A DNA stretch of 50,000 bases, from NCBI GenBank assembly GCA_963575745.1, contig CAUYUJ010014178.1:231591-281590 (forward strand), given 5' to 3'. A program made the translations under genes and the position numbers. Below, in pieces: positions 10,843-20,485 of the stretch. The notes under the pieces are model-generated. The model did not search any database, was not told the origin of the DNA, and worked only from the letters and a program-made list of their open reading frames with translations. Source of the DNA: Prorocentrum cordatum (taxonomy: Eukaryota; Sar; Dinophyceae; Prorocentrales; Prorocentraceae). How positions within the stretch are numbered: position 1 is the first letter of the stretch; every line of letters starts with the position of its first letter.

Positions 10843-12165
10843 TGAATGTCGGCGATGAGCTGCTGGTCTGCTACGACGTTCCTGGCGCTCCTCTGCTCCA
10901 TCGCCGTATTGTTGTCCGCGTCAGCCAGGTGCAGCCGCTGCACGCCGCCGTGGTCTCGCCCGACTTCGACCTGTTCATCGAGCACTTCACGGACGACAAC
11001 GACGACATCGCCGCCTGGTATCGATGCGGACCCGGCGGGGCAGTGCCGGCAGGACTGGGCGGGGTGGCGCTGTACGACTTCCAGCGGCCGCTCACAGCCC
11101 AGGAGTTTTTCAACCTCGTCCCGAGGGCCGAGGGTCTCGTCCGCGAGCACGACGGGCAGCTCGCCGCCGCGGCCGGCCCAGGCGCTGCCGGCGCCCACGG
11201 AGCGGTGGTCCCGCCCGCAGGCCAGGCCGCCGCGCCCCCGGCTGGTGGCGGCGCGCCCGTGCTGGGAGTCGGCGCTGGAGCGGCTGGCGGCCTGGCTGCG
11301 CTCCTGGGCGCCCGCCCCCCCGGCGGTGGCGGCGCGCACGTCCCGCCGGCGGCTGCCGGCGCGCCCGCCCCTGGAGCGGCCGCGCTGGCCGCCCCCCCGC
11401 CGGCTGCAGCTCCCGCCGCCGCCGCTGGCGCGGCCCTGGCGGCCGGAGCCGCCGGGCACGCCGGGCTCGCTGCTGCGCTGGCGGGCCCCGGCGCCCCTGG
11501 GCAAGGCGCTGCCGCTGCAGGGGCCGCGCCAGGCCTCGCCGACGCCGGGGCCGCCGGCAGTGCGGGCCGCCGGCAGGGCGGCCGACGACTGCAGGGCGCT
11601 GGCCGTCGCCTACGACATCAACGGGAAGCGGCGCAGGTCCTTCGCAGCGGGCGTCGCCCTCCTGGCCCCGACCATGTGGGGCGACTGGCCCATCCCGGGC
11701 CCCCGCGCGGTGCACTGGGTGGCGACCTTCATGCTGGAGAACGGCGGCAGCGCTATGGGCCATCATGCGCAGTGGAAGTCTAACATACGTCGCGGCCTCG
11801 AGGACGCCACGGTCTCGAACCACCTGGAGCGCAGCAAGATCTTCGAGGCGGCGCTGTGCTACGACCAGCTGGGGATCAGCAACCTCGCCTGCCTGGAGCT
11901 CGTCGGTCGTCAGCTTCAGGCATGCGAGGAGATCCACCGCGACCTGCTCTTCGGCACGAAGAAGGGCGAATCAGACGGCCACGACGAGTACTACTGCTTC
12001 ACTGGGATGGCGTCGACTTGTGGCCTCATGGTGGCGCCGGCGCTCAGCACTTGGATCAGCGAGCAGGTCGCGCGCGAGAACGCCCTGGCCAAGGAGCGCA
12101 GGTCGGCCAGAGAGGAGCGCTCCCTCGCCAAGCCCAAGGGAAGGGCTAAGGGCGGCCAGGAGTGA
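10842..12165 (+). pseudogene. Gag-like protein of the DIRS-like element, frame broken once
   Basis: The first half, from ATG 10842, reads VGDELLVCYDVPG, VSPDFDLFIEHF and LYDFQRPLTAQEFF, then a long Ala/Gly/Pro linker. Near 11560-11575 the sensible frame changes by one base to RALAVAYDINGKRRRSF, WGDWPIPGPRAVHW, MLENGGSAMGHH, LGISNLACLELVGRQLQ and a basic end (AREERSLAKPKGRAKG) with TGA at 12163-12165. The second half is the conserved region that commonly precedes RT in dinoflagellate elements. It probably binds RNA or forms particles; that is inference. Confidence 0.65.
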
Positions 12166-12167
12166 CC

Positions 12168-13313
12168 CTAGGCCCGCCCGTCGCAGATCAGGCTGCCTGC
12201 TGCTCCTTGGCTCCGGGCTGGCAGGCCTTCGACTTTTCAGCCACTTCGGGATGTCTCGCCAGCGCGACGTCTTCCCGCTACCCTTTCTTCATGTTCCTGA
12301 AGCTCCTGGCCCCGGCTTGGGCGGCTGCCGCGCCGTCGCCCGCCGCGGCCGCCGCCGCCACCATTCCCTGCGCTGGGCCAACGACGGCATCGCCTCCCTC
12401 AACCAGCTCGCTGGACGCGGTGGGGAGTCGGTCGGCGCGCCGACCGCCGTCCAGCAGCTGAGCCTCCAGCACTTGGAGCGCAGCTACGCCGCCGTGGGCG
12501 CCTGCCCGGCCGACCCCCACCCCCGCGGGGGCCTTCGTGAGCTCTGGGTTTCCGCCGTTCTGCACGGCGAGACTTCTACCACCGTCGCGCCCTACAACAA
12601 GGACGTCGTGTCCTGGCCGGCCGTGGGCGCCGCGCCTGTCGACCTGGCCAGCGCGTTCGCCGCCGAGCACCCTTCCTGGTCGAGGGGCCTGACGGCCAAG
12701 ATGCGACGACCTCCGGCGGCAGCGGCAGCCATTCGGTCTGAGCTCGGACTTCTCCGCCCCTACGTCGACCCCGCCTTCCGCAACTAGCGCGTTTACGCCG
12801 ACTTCGTCAAGGGGATGCTGGATCGCGGAATGGCGCGCCTCGAGCCCATGACGGTAGACGCGTTCGTGGGCTGGTTCTTTGTCAAGAAGAAATCTGGCCA
12901 GCAGCGCATCATCTTCGACACTCGTCTCGCCAACTGCGACTTCGAGCCGCCGCCGTCGACGCACCTGCCCTCAGCCTCGGCCTTCGCGAAGATGGAGACC
13001 AGCGAGTGCGACGTGGTCTGGTGCTCGGTCGGCGACATCCAGAACGCCTTCTACGCCATCGCTGTGCCCCCAAAGCTGGGGTCATACTTCAGGCTGCCCC
13101 CGGTTCGAGCAGGCGCCCTCGGCCGCCCTGAGGTTGGTGGTGAGCGGCCCTCGGCCGCCACTCTGCTCACCCCCGTGCTGACGGTGCTGCCGATGGGCTG
13201 GAGCTGGGCGCTTCACCTCTGCCAGCTGGTCACCGAGGAGGGCCTGGCTCGGGGCGGGCTCAGCGCGGACGTCCTAGTCAAGGACCGGGCCGCAGCCAGC
13301 CCCCATCGGGCCG
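12168..13313 (+). pseudogene. Reverse transcriptase N-part of the DIRS-like element
   Basis: The frame reads SRQRDVFPLP, ANDGIASLNQLAG, ELGLLRPYVDPAFRN, then TAG at 12785-12787, and continues in the same frame with RVYADFVKGMLDRGM, VGWFFVKKKSGQQRIIFD (RT fingers), VGDIQNAFYAIAVP (motif A, catalytic Asp) and LTVLPMGWSWALHLCQ (motif B). A frame change near 13280-13320 leads to the motif C frame. With the single TAG ignored the frame is otherwise intact for about 1 kb, so decay is recent or the stop is tolerated. Confidence 0.85.
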
Positions 13314-13322
13314 ACCCGCCCG

Positions 13323-14470
13323 TTGCAGGCGGCAGGCTACGTCGACAACTTCATGGTGCTTGGCGCCCCCTGCAGCCGGGTGGCCGCCGCGGGCAGGCGG
13401 GTGGCGACCAGCTTCGACGACCAGGGCTTCTTGGTTCACGAGAACCCCGCCGAGCCCGTCTGCGCGACCGACTTCGCGGGCCTCTCCTTCGACGGGAAAG
13501 CTCACGCCGCGCGGGTGGCCACTAGGCGGATGTGGCGCCTGCGGCTCGCGATCGAGGAGCTGCTTGCGCGTGGCCGCTGCTCTGGTCACGTCCTGGAGGT
13601 GGCCCTCGGGCGCGCTACCTGGATCATGCTGCTGCAGCGGTCGACCCTCTCGATCCTCAACACCGCCTACGCTTTCATCAAGGCCCACCAGCACCAGGTC
13701 GGCGCGATCTGGGGCTCCGCGGCGCGGGAGCTCCGGCAGGTCAGGAACCTCCTCCCGCTCTTCGTGGCGCGCACCGACGCCGAGTGGCACCCCAACGTGA
13801 CGGCCTCGGACGCCCCCCACTGGGGCTGCGGCGTCTGCGCGCGGGCTGCGCCCCCCGAGCTGGTTGGCCGTTGGGGCCGCACGGCTGAGAAGTGGCGCTA
13901 CAAGCAGGGCGCGGCCGCCGCGCGGGCGCACGCCTTCGAAGGCACACGCACAGCGGGGGTCGGCAATTCTCTTGACCCCCGGGGGGGGGTCGACCATCCT
14001 CCCAACTCCCGCCTTCGAGCTGCGCGACGCACTGGTGGAGGACGACCTGCCCGACAGCCTGCGCCAGGCCGACGAGTACAGAAGGGCCTACGACATGGTG
14101 GACCCGTCCTTCACTGACCCCGAGGCTTGGCACATCGTGGAGCCCTTCCCCTGGCGGGCTCCAGCGAACCTCTTTCGCCTCGAGGGCTTCGCCCTGTCGA
14201 ACGCCCTCCGGCACACCCTTCGGGGCCGAAAGGCCTTCGGGACTCGAATCCTGGCCCTCGTCGACAACATGGGCCTCGCCTTGGCCGTGGGTAAGGGCCG
14301 CTCCGCCGCCTTCCAGATTCGGGGCGTCCTTCGAGAGGTTTGCGCTTTGACTCTCGGCTGCCGCCTGCACTTAGGTGTTCGTTGGGCCCCGTCAGAGAGG
14401 AACCCCTCAGATGCTCCGTCCAGAGGCTGCTACTACATCAAGGAGCAGAGCAGGCCCGACGGCGCCGCCG
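13323..14470 (+). pseudogene. RT motif C and RNase H of the DIRS-like element
   Basis: The frame at 13323 opens with AAGYVDNFMVLG: the motif C position reads Tyr-Val-Asp-Asn (13338-13349) and not YxDD. It continues through ENPAEPVCATDFAGLSFDG, RATWIMLLQRSTLSILN and NVTASDAPHWGCGVCAR, the first RNase H strand with its Asp. After a G-rich run (about 13980-13988) the frame changes by one, and TRILALVDNMGLALAVGKGRS and VRWAPSERNPSDAPSRG complete the RNase H fold. The same order, with the VRW.PSERNPSD motif, is typical of DIRS-type elements. Confidence 0.82.
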
Positions 14471-15772
14471 CGGCCACCGACCCAGTTCCTGGCGATGCTG
14501 GCCCTTGCCCTGTCCTGCCTGCCGCCCCACCCTTCCCCGACCTCGAGGCGGTCAGCCCCCTACGAGGCCAGGGCCCTGGCGGCGGCGGCGGGAGGCTGGA
14601 TGGCCCACCTGGCGGCTCCTTCAGCGACGGCTGCGCGGGCGAGGAAGACCCGATGCCAGCGATCATCGCCCAGCTCGGAGCTCCCCCCGGCCTCGTTCCA
14701 GCTCACCCACCTGGAGAGCCGCTCGATCGCCAGCCCGACGCAGAAGGACTACTTCACGAAGGTTCGCGCGTTCCTGGAGTGGGCGGTCGAGACGAAGGTC
14801 GAGTGGGACTCGCACTGTGGCCTCGACCTGAGGCTGGCGCTCTGCACGGACAAACTCTTCTTCCTGGGGTGCGCCGGGGGCGTGGCGAGCAAGACCCTGG
14901 CGGCGGTGAAGTTCTACTACCCCGAGGTGGGCCGCCACGGCCACCTCAGCTTGCCCCGGGCCAGCCGGGCGCTGGCGGGCTGGGGCAAGGTAGTGCCCCG
15001 GAAGACCCGCCTTCCAGTTCCCTGGGCGCTGGTAGCCGCGCTGGTGGGGCACATGCTCGCCAACAACCTGATCGAGCCCGCGATCGCCACCCTGATCTCG
15101 TTCCACGCGTGCCTCAGGCCTGGGGAGTGCGACGCGCTGACGTCGATGCAGCTGGTCCCGCCAGTGGCAGCTGCAGGAGCAACTGCCACCCGCTGGGCCC
15201 TGCTGCTGGGCCCCGCCGAGCTCGAGAAGCCGACGAAGGTGGGGGCCTACGACGAGAGCGTGCTGGACGACTTCGGCTTCCTGCGCCAGTCGCTGCTGGC
15301 CCTGAAGGCGCGCTGCCCACGAGCAGATCAACGGCTCTGGAGCTTCCCGCCAGGCGACCTGTCGGGGCAGCTGCAGGTGTCGGCCGCGGCGCTGGGGCTC
15401 AGCGCGATGGGCATCACCGCCCGCGGCTTCCGGCACGGCGGCGCCTCGCACGACCTCCTGCTGAAGTCGCGGAGCGTCTTGGAGGTCAAGGGCCGGGGCC
15501 GCTGGCGCAGCGACTCGATGCTCAAGCGGCGCGGCAAGGAGGCTCGGGCGCTCGCCGAGCTCCACAAAGCTCCGGCGGCGATCGTGGAGTACGGCCGCCG
15601 CGTCTTCGAGGGCCTCGAGAGCGCGTTCCTCCTCGGACGGCCGCTCCCTCCAGTTCCGCCACGGTCCTGGGCGACCTGGAGGTGCGTGCCCGGCTGCGGC
15701 GCGTGCTCAGGCAGGACTTCGCAGCAGCTCCGTGAGCAAAAAACAGGTTTTTCTCGAGCTGTTCGCCGGTGA
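14375..15772 (+). pseudogene. Tyrosine recombinase of the DIRS-like element, nucleophile missing
   Basis: From about 14700 it reads SIASPTQKDYFTKVRAFLEW (N-terminal DNA-binding part), then FHACLRPGECDAL with the first catalytic Arg (15116-15118), TARGFRHGGASHDLLL (second Arg box; the usual His of HxxR is Arg here), and GRGRWRSDSMLKRRGKEAR. Trp takes the place of the box-II His, and the residue nine positions later, where the nucleophilic Tyr is expected, is Arg (15530-15532). The protein would join the circular element DNA to the target. Without Tyr it should be inactive. The frame ends at 15772, overlapping the methyltransferase-like frame by 41 bp. The first 300 bases of the frame carry no domain. 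Confidence 0.8.
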
Positions 15773-16369
15773 AGCCGGCCTGTCTAAGGCCATGCGTTCT
15801 CTAGGGTTTGGTGTTGTTTCAGCAGATATAATCAGTCAGCCCTGGTTTGATCTGAATCGCCCCGTTGTCCAGTCCACTCTCCGGGCCCCCCTAACCTCGA
15901 CCCTCCGGCCTCTAAGGCCTGCAAGCGGGGCAACTCTCAGCTCAAGTTGGGCCTGCGAGTCGTCCGCGCCTGCGTCCGAGTGGGCGCCCCAGTTGCCCTT
16001 GAGAATCCTGGGTCCAGCTGGGTGTGGCAGGTCCCCTCGCTTCAGCGGCTCTTTAAAGATCAGACCAGTCACAATTGCACGACGGACTACTGTGGGTTCG
16101 GCGCCAGGTGGCGCAAGCGGACCCGGGTCCAGGTCAGGGCTCCATCGTTCCCTATATCTCTCCCTCCACTCTGCCGAGGGAGGGGGGGCATCTGCAGTCA
16201 CTCGAATAAGCCCCGCATCGTGCTGACTGGAGTCGACCAGAGCTCGGGCAAATTGTGGACAAAAGTTGCGGAGCCCTACCCTGTTTGGTTTTGCCACGCC
16301 TTTGCCCGAGCGCTGAAGAACAGTATTGGTTCTAATCGCCTCTGCTGCCTGCGTCAGATATTACATTAA
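15732..16369 (+). pseudogene. Cytosine-methyltransferase-like region, two frames, catalytic segment absent
   Basis: The start reads KKQVFLELFAGEAGLSKAM, the SAM-binding motif I of C5-methyltransferase-like folds (LELFAG.AGL), then SADIISQPWFDLN. After about 15890 the frame changes, and 15930-16369 reads SQLKLGLRVVRAC, GAPVALENPGSSWVW (ENP motif), TDYCGFGARWRKRT, KPRIVLTGVDQSSGK and AEPYPVWFCHAF. The Pro-Cys segment expected between the two halves is not seen; the space is too short, which suggests a deletion. A methyltransferase-like module after the recombinase differs from classical DIRS1, whose methyltransferase is of N6-adenine type and lies ahead of the recombinase. Confidence 0.7.
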
Positions 16370-16409
16370 TCAGCGGCTGTTGCCAGGAGCCCGCAAGGGG
16401 TTGTGTGGG

Positions 16410-16581
16410 TTTCTCCTCTCTCCTCCTCGTTCGCCGTGTGTGTGTGTTGTGTGTGTCTGTGCCGTGTCGGCGTTCGTCCCTCCCTTTCCCCCTCCGAGTT
16501 CAGCGAATGCCGCCCTGCCTGCTCGAGAGCCTGGCCTGAGACACACAAAAAGCTCTCCTGGCCTGGATAGCTGGTGCGATG
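16410..16581 (+). repeat. Split direct repeat B1
   Basis: Starts TTTCTCCTCTCTCC, contains a short (TG)n, CGAGTTCAGCGAATG and ACACAAAAAGC, and ends GGATAGCTGGTGCG-ATG. It is repeated as B2 with two substitutions (near 16489 and 16532) and a longer (TG)n in B2. It joins directly to A2 through the shared ATG. Confidence 0.93.
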
Positions 16582-16663
16582 GCCCGTTCTCGAACGATAA
16601 TCGCTGGGGCGTTGAAGGCCGCGCGGGTTCTCCGAAACCGCCCCGGCTCAAGCCTTTTCTGTG
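16579..16663 (+). repeat. Split direct repeat A2
   Basis: Exact second copy of A1 at an offset of 6370 bp. Its first triplet ATG is the last triplet of B1. It is followed by CCCGCCCTCTGCC, whereas A1 is followed by AGGGCCTCAGG, so the identity ends cleanly. Confidence 0.95.
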
Positions 16664-16685
16664 CCCGCCCTCTGCCTCCCTTTCC

Positions 16686-16709
16686 TTTCTCCTCTCTCCT
16701 CCTCGTTCG

Positions 16710-16746
<37 letters not shown>

Positions 16747-16887
16747 GTGTGTGTGTGTGTGTCTGTGCCGTGTCGGCGTTCGTCCCTCCTTTTCCCCCTC
16801 CGAGTTCAGCGAATGCCGCCCTGCCTGCTCGAGAGCATGGCCTGAGACACACAAAAAGCTCTCCTGGCCTGGATAGCTGGTGCGATG
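16686..16887 (+). repeat. Split direct repeat B2 (right end of the element)
   Basis: Copy of B1 with an expanded (TG)n of about 30 extra bases. It ends GGATAGCTGGTGCG-ATG and is then followed by CTGATGATG, that is, by GAT microsatellite and not by A sequence. Confidence 0.93.
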
Positions 16888-16924
16888 CTGATGATGATGA
16901 TGATGATGATGATGATGCTGATGC

Positions 16925-16959
<35 letters not shown>

Positions 16960-17105
16960 CTGCTGCTGATGATGATGATGATGATGATAAGGGTGATGAT
17001 GCTGATGATGATGGTGACGATGCTGACGATGATGATGATGGTGGTTGTAATGATGATGCTGGCGATTGTGGTGATGCGTATGGTGACGGTGGTGGCGATT
17101 GCGGA
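16888..17105. repeat. (ATG)n microsatellite, degenerating to the right
   Basis: GATGATG triplets with CTG interruptions, increasingly mixed with GGT and GAC triplets toward 17100. This is the right flank of the tyrosine-recombinase element and the likely other half of the microsatellite at 9481-10208. Confidence 0.9.
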
Positions 17106-17184
17106 TAAGAGTGAGGGGGCGGGCGCGGGCGACGCGGGCGTCGTCGAGCCGGCGGACCTCGTGGCCCCCACCTTCCCTGTCGAT

Positions 17185-17480
17185 GGCGCTCTCCTCCTCC
17201 TCCTCCTCCTCCTCCTCCTCCTCCTCCGTCCTCGTCCTCGTCCTCATCGTCATCGTCCTCCTCCTCCTCCACCTCGTCCTCCTCCTCCCCTTCTTCCTTG
17301 TCCTCCCTCTCCCCCCCCGTCCTTTCATCATCGTCCTCCCACTGTCGTCCTCCCCCTCATCGGCCTCCATCATCGTCCTGCTCCTCCTCCTTTTCTTTCT
17401 CCACATTCTCCTTACATCCTCTCTTCTTCCGCGTTTTCCTCGTCCGCTGTTTACTCCTCCTGCCTCCCCCTCCTTTCCCA
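17185..17480. repeat. (TCC)n and CT-rich triplets
   Basis: Pure (CTC)n at 17190-17227, followed by imperfect TCC/TCG/TCA triplets. No gene is seen in 17106-17532. Confidence 0.85.
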
Positions 17481-17532
17481 AGATAACTGCAACGCAATCA
17501 CTATTTCCACTTTGTGCTCCCTGCCTTCTCTG

Positions 17533-17610
17533 ATCAAGGCAACTCGCCATGGCAGAGTTGCTGGACGGGCTGGTGTGGATGCGCGGGGCTTGGAGAGGTC
17601 CTTGCGGGCT
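17533..17610 (+). repeat. Short dispersed motif, first copy (plus strand)
   Basis: CTGATCAAGGCAACTCGCC, GTTGCTGGACGGGCTGGTG and a weakly matching tail resemble the reverse complement of 49760-49836. Both copies can be read as SLIKA.R.G.VAGRAG. It may be a fragment of a dispersed repeat or of an old coding sequence. Confidence 0.5.
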
Positions 17611-17650
17611 CAGACGGCATGCGAAAATCCGCCGCCGCGCTTGTGCGGCA

Positions 17651-18165
17651 TTGGTTTGTTCAGTGAACGTGGTTTAGGTCGCGGGTGGGTCGCGGGCTCT
17701 CCCATTCCACCTGGAAGGAATGCAAAAGCAGCCCGCCGCAGGCGCCAAAACAATTGGTTTGTACATTGAACGTGGTTTGGGTCGCGGGTGGGCCGCGGGT
17801 TCTCCACCGGGAACGAATGCAAAAAATGCCCGCCGCAGGCGCCGAAAAATTATGTTTGTACCCTGAACGTGGTCGCGGGTGGGCCGCGGGCTCTCCACCT
17901 GAAACGAATGCGAAATATGCCCGCCGCAGGCGTCGAAAAATTATGTTTGTACCCTGAACGTGGTCGCGGGTGGGCCGCGGGCTCTCCACCTGAAACGAAT
18001 GCAAAATATGCCCGCCGCAGGCGCCGAAAAATGCGGTTCGTACCCTGAGCGTGGTTTGGGTCGCGGGTTGGTCGCGAGTTGGTCATGGGGTGGGGCGCGG
18101 GCTTTCCACCTGGAAGGAATGCAGAAAACAAACGCCGCAGGCGCCGAAAATTGTGGTTTGTACCT
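17651..18165 (+). repeat. Tandem repeat, units of about 90-120 bp, six copies
   Basis: Each unit has TGAACGTGG, an optional TTTGGG, TCGCGGGTGGGCCGCGGG, TCTCCACC, GAACGAATGCAAAA, TGCCCGCCGCAGGCGCCGAAAA and TTGTACC. Unit starts are near 17661, 17766, 17862, 17953, 18043 and 18163. The units differ by short indels. No product is recognisable. Confidence 0.9.
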
Positions 18166-18458
18166 TGAACGTGGTTTGGGTCGCGGGCGGGTCGCGGGTG
18201 GGTCGCGGGGTAGGTCGCGGGTGGGTCGCGGGTGGGTCGCGGGTGGGTCGCGGGTGGGTCGCGGGTGGGCCGCGGGCAGGTCGCGGGGTGGGTCGCGGGG
18301 TGGGTCGCGGGGTGGGTCGCGGGGTGGGTCGCGGGGTGGGTCGCGGGGTGGGTCGCGGGGTGGGTCGCGGGTGGGTCGCGGGTGGGTCGCGGGTGGGTCG
18401 CGAGGCGGGTCGCGGGGTGGGTCTGGGTCGCGGGTGGGTCGCGGGGCGGGCTGCGGGT
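18166..18458 (+). repeat. GTCGCGGGTGG minisatellite
   Basis: Tandem units of 10-12 bp (GTCGCGGGTGG or GTCGCGGGGTGG), about 25 copies. It grows out of the GTCGCGGGTGGG element inside each unit of the preceding tandem repeat, so it looks like a local expansion of that sub-motif. Confidence 0.93.
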
Positions 18459-18467
18459 GGGACGACG

Positions 18468-18545
18468 ACAACAACCAACAACAACAACCAACAACAACAA
18501 CATCAACAACAACAACAAACAACAACAACAAACAACAACAACAAC
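18468..18545. repeat. (CAA)n tract
   Basis: ACAACAACAACC-type triplets with single-base interruptions, directly after the GC-rich minisatellite and ahead of the AT-rich island. Confidence 0.93.
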
Positions 18546-18604
18546 GATAATCCGCACCGCGGAATTCCACTTCAGCCACGCGCCCAGGGACAGTGAATGA
18601 CCCT

Positions 18605-19073
18605 TCGGCCCCCTCATTATGATATACATATATACGCATAATTATAAACACCACTGTAGGAATGTATGTATATACATGTGCCAATGAATATGCATATACG
18701 CAGGATGCTATCTGTATGCTGGGCCGCGCGTGCTCCTACAACGTGCGTGCACGCATACATGAACACTTGCACAGTTTGTAGGTATGATGTGTGAGATCGT
18801 TGTCCAACGTTGCATGATTGCATATATACGTCAATTGCACATGCATGTCGTTGTTTCTGACATGGATAAAGGTATTGATATTTGCGCGTGTGTTTGCAAA
18901 TTTATATTTACACATACGCATGCTTGTTTAATTGTGTACGCATTGTTGTGTGTTTCCAGACACATGCGCAAATATATAAATGCGCCTATATACTTAAATA
19001 TATTTTTGCATACGCAACCATACACGAATATATTCACGTATGCGCACATTCGTGCTTGCATATATACAAGCGT

Positions 19074-19121
<48 letters not shown>

Positions 19122-19566
19122 CCTTGTATACACATATTGTATGTGATTGTATTTTATGCGCGCATATACATTGATACATACAAGGTATAAAAGTACACAC
19201 GCTTATTTACTCATTGTATACACATTAGAACACACTCGCTTACACATGTTCATACGCATGCCTTTTTATTCTTGTAAATACGAAGGTTTTTTTTTTGAAA
19301 AAAACAAACAAACAAACTCCATGTTTACACACGCATATTGCATAGCATTGTTGTGGAACCACATGGTAGCATATACATAGTATACCAACATGTACGCGCA
19401 TGCATGTACACATTGTACATCATACAATCACATGCAGGTGCACGCCTAACCATATGCATGTTTCTATTCATGTGAATCTGGGAATGCGCATCTTTATACT
19501 TTATATATTCTTCACGTGTTTATCGCATGTTTATGTGTGTGTCTATGTAAGTGTATAGTATGTGTG

Positions 19567-19606
<40 letters not shown>

Positions 19607-19790
19607 GTATATATGTATATATGTGTGTGTGTGTGCGTACGTATGCAAGCTTATTTCTATGTACGCAAATGCATGCATTTGTAGGTTATGTTTACGTATA
19701 CACACATTATGTCACACACGCACACACACTTCTATACTCTATACAAGACAAATACAAATTGTATGCTTGTATACACCCACCGTCAAATGG
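18605..19790. other. AT-rich island with (TA)n runs and palindromic TGTATACACA-type words
   Basis: Base composition switches abruptly from very GC-rich to AT-rich for about 1.2 kb. It holds (TA)n at about 19073-19118 and 19569-19620, many ATGCAT, TATACA, GTATAC and TGCGCATA words, and poly(T)/poly(A) near 19285-19305. All frames are short and give Ile/Tyr/His-rich strings. No gene, RNA or terminal repeat is recognised. Confidence 0.8.
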
Positions 19791-20320
19791 TACCGAATCC
19801 AGCACCTTACGGGGGGGGGTCCCCCCGCCCGGGCTTATAAGAATATCGGAAGAGGAAGATGTTCTTCTTCTCCTTCTCCTCCTCCGCCTCTTTCGCCACG
19901 CGCTGCGCGCTGGAACCGCGTCCCGCGATCGTCCCGCTCGAACTGAACTCCATCCCTTCCTCCCTCGCAGTTGCCCTCCCCCAGGGTTTCCTTCTGAGCC
20001 AATTTGGCGTCTGAGCCCCCTCGGCCGCCGAGTGTGGGCCCAAGATCGAGCCCATCCGGCAGCTGAGCGGGCTCACGCATTGGAGCTGAGTCCATTCGGC
20101 TGCCCACTCGGCAACCGAGCGCGCTCAAACGCCGATGTGGCTCAGAAGGGCACCCTAGGGTTTTTTTTCGCCGCCCGCTCCCCCCCGAATGTGGTGACGC
20201 TGAATCGGCTGACCTTTACAGAACCCTCCCGTTACGTGGGCGCTGCACCAGCTCGTCGATAGGTGCAGTGTTAGCCTTCTTGAGGGGCAGTGAACTGCTC
20301 GGTGGACAGAAACAGAACTT
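19791..20320. other. GC-rich spacer, no gene seen
   Basis: Starts with CCTTACGGGGGGGG-TCCCCCC and includes a CT-rich run (19860-19900) and an internal partial repeat of GAGCCCATCCGGCAGCTGAG and GAGTCCATTCGGCTGCCCACT. No frame with a recognisable domain. Confidence 0.5.
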
Positions 20321-20485
20321 CGGGCGGGACTAGGACGAGGATAAAACATTCGCTCCAGGGCTATCCGGATCCCTCTCCGAGCGTTCCAGAACGCTTTGAG
20401 AAGGCTGCGACGCCCGATACACTCCAAAGCCGACGGATATCAGAGATTCTCGATTTATCCTCACCCGAGTTGATCCTCGCCCGGG
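20321..20485. repeat. MITE-like inverted-repeat element, copy 1
   Basis: Left end CGGGCGGGACTAGGACGAGG-ATAAA; right end TTTATCCTCACCCGAGTTGA followed by TCCTCGCCCGGG. The ends are imperfect inverted repeats. The interior has GAGCGTTCCAGAACGCT and GATATCAGAGATTCTCGA, both shared with copy 2 at 36128-36266. Confidence 0.7.

Noticed and set aside
17651-18460. CRISPR array
   Set aside because: The units are contiguous tandem repeats of variable length without unique spacers, in a eukaryotic genome.
18050-18629. Arg-Gly-Trp-Val or Pro-Arg-Thr repeat proteins on either strand
   Set aside because: They are produced by the GTCGCGGGTGG minisatellite; no start context or flanking domain.
18605-19790. 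Organelle DNA insertion with genes
   Set aside because: The AT-rich island has no frame longer than about 120 codons, no tRNA-like fold and no recognisable plastid or mitochondrial product.
19994-20016. Second leader-like sequence TGAGCCAATTTGGC
   Set aside because: It is a palindromic word with only about half the leader positions matching and no coding sequence following.
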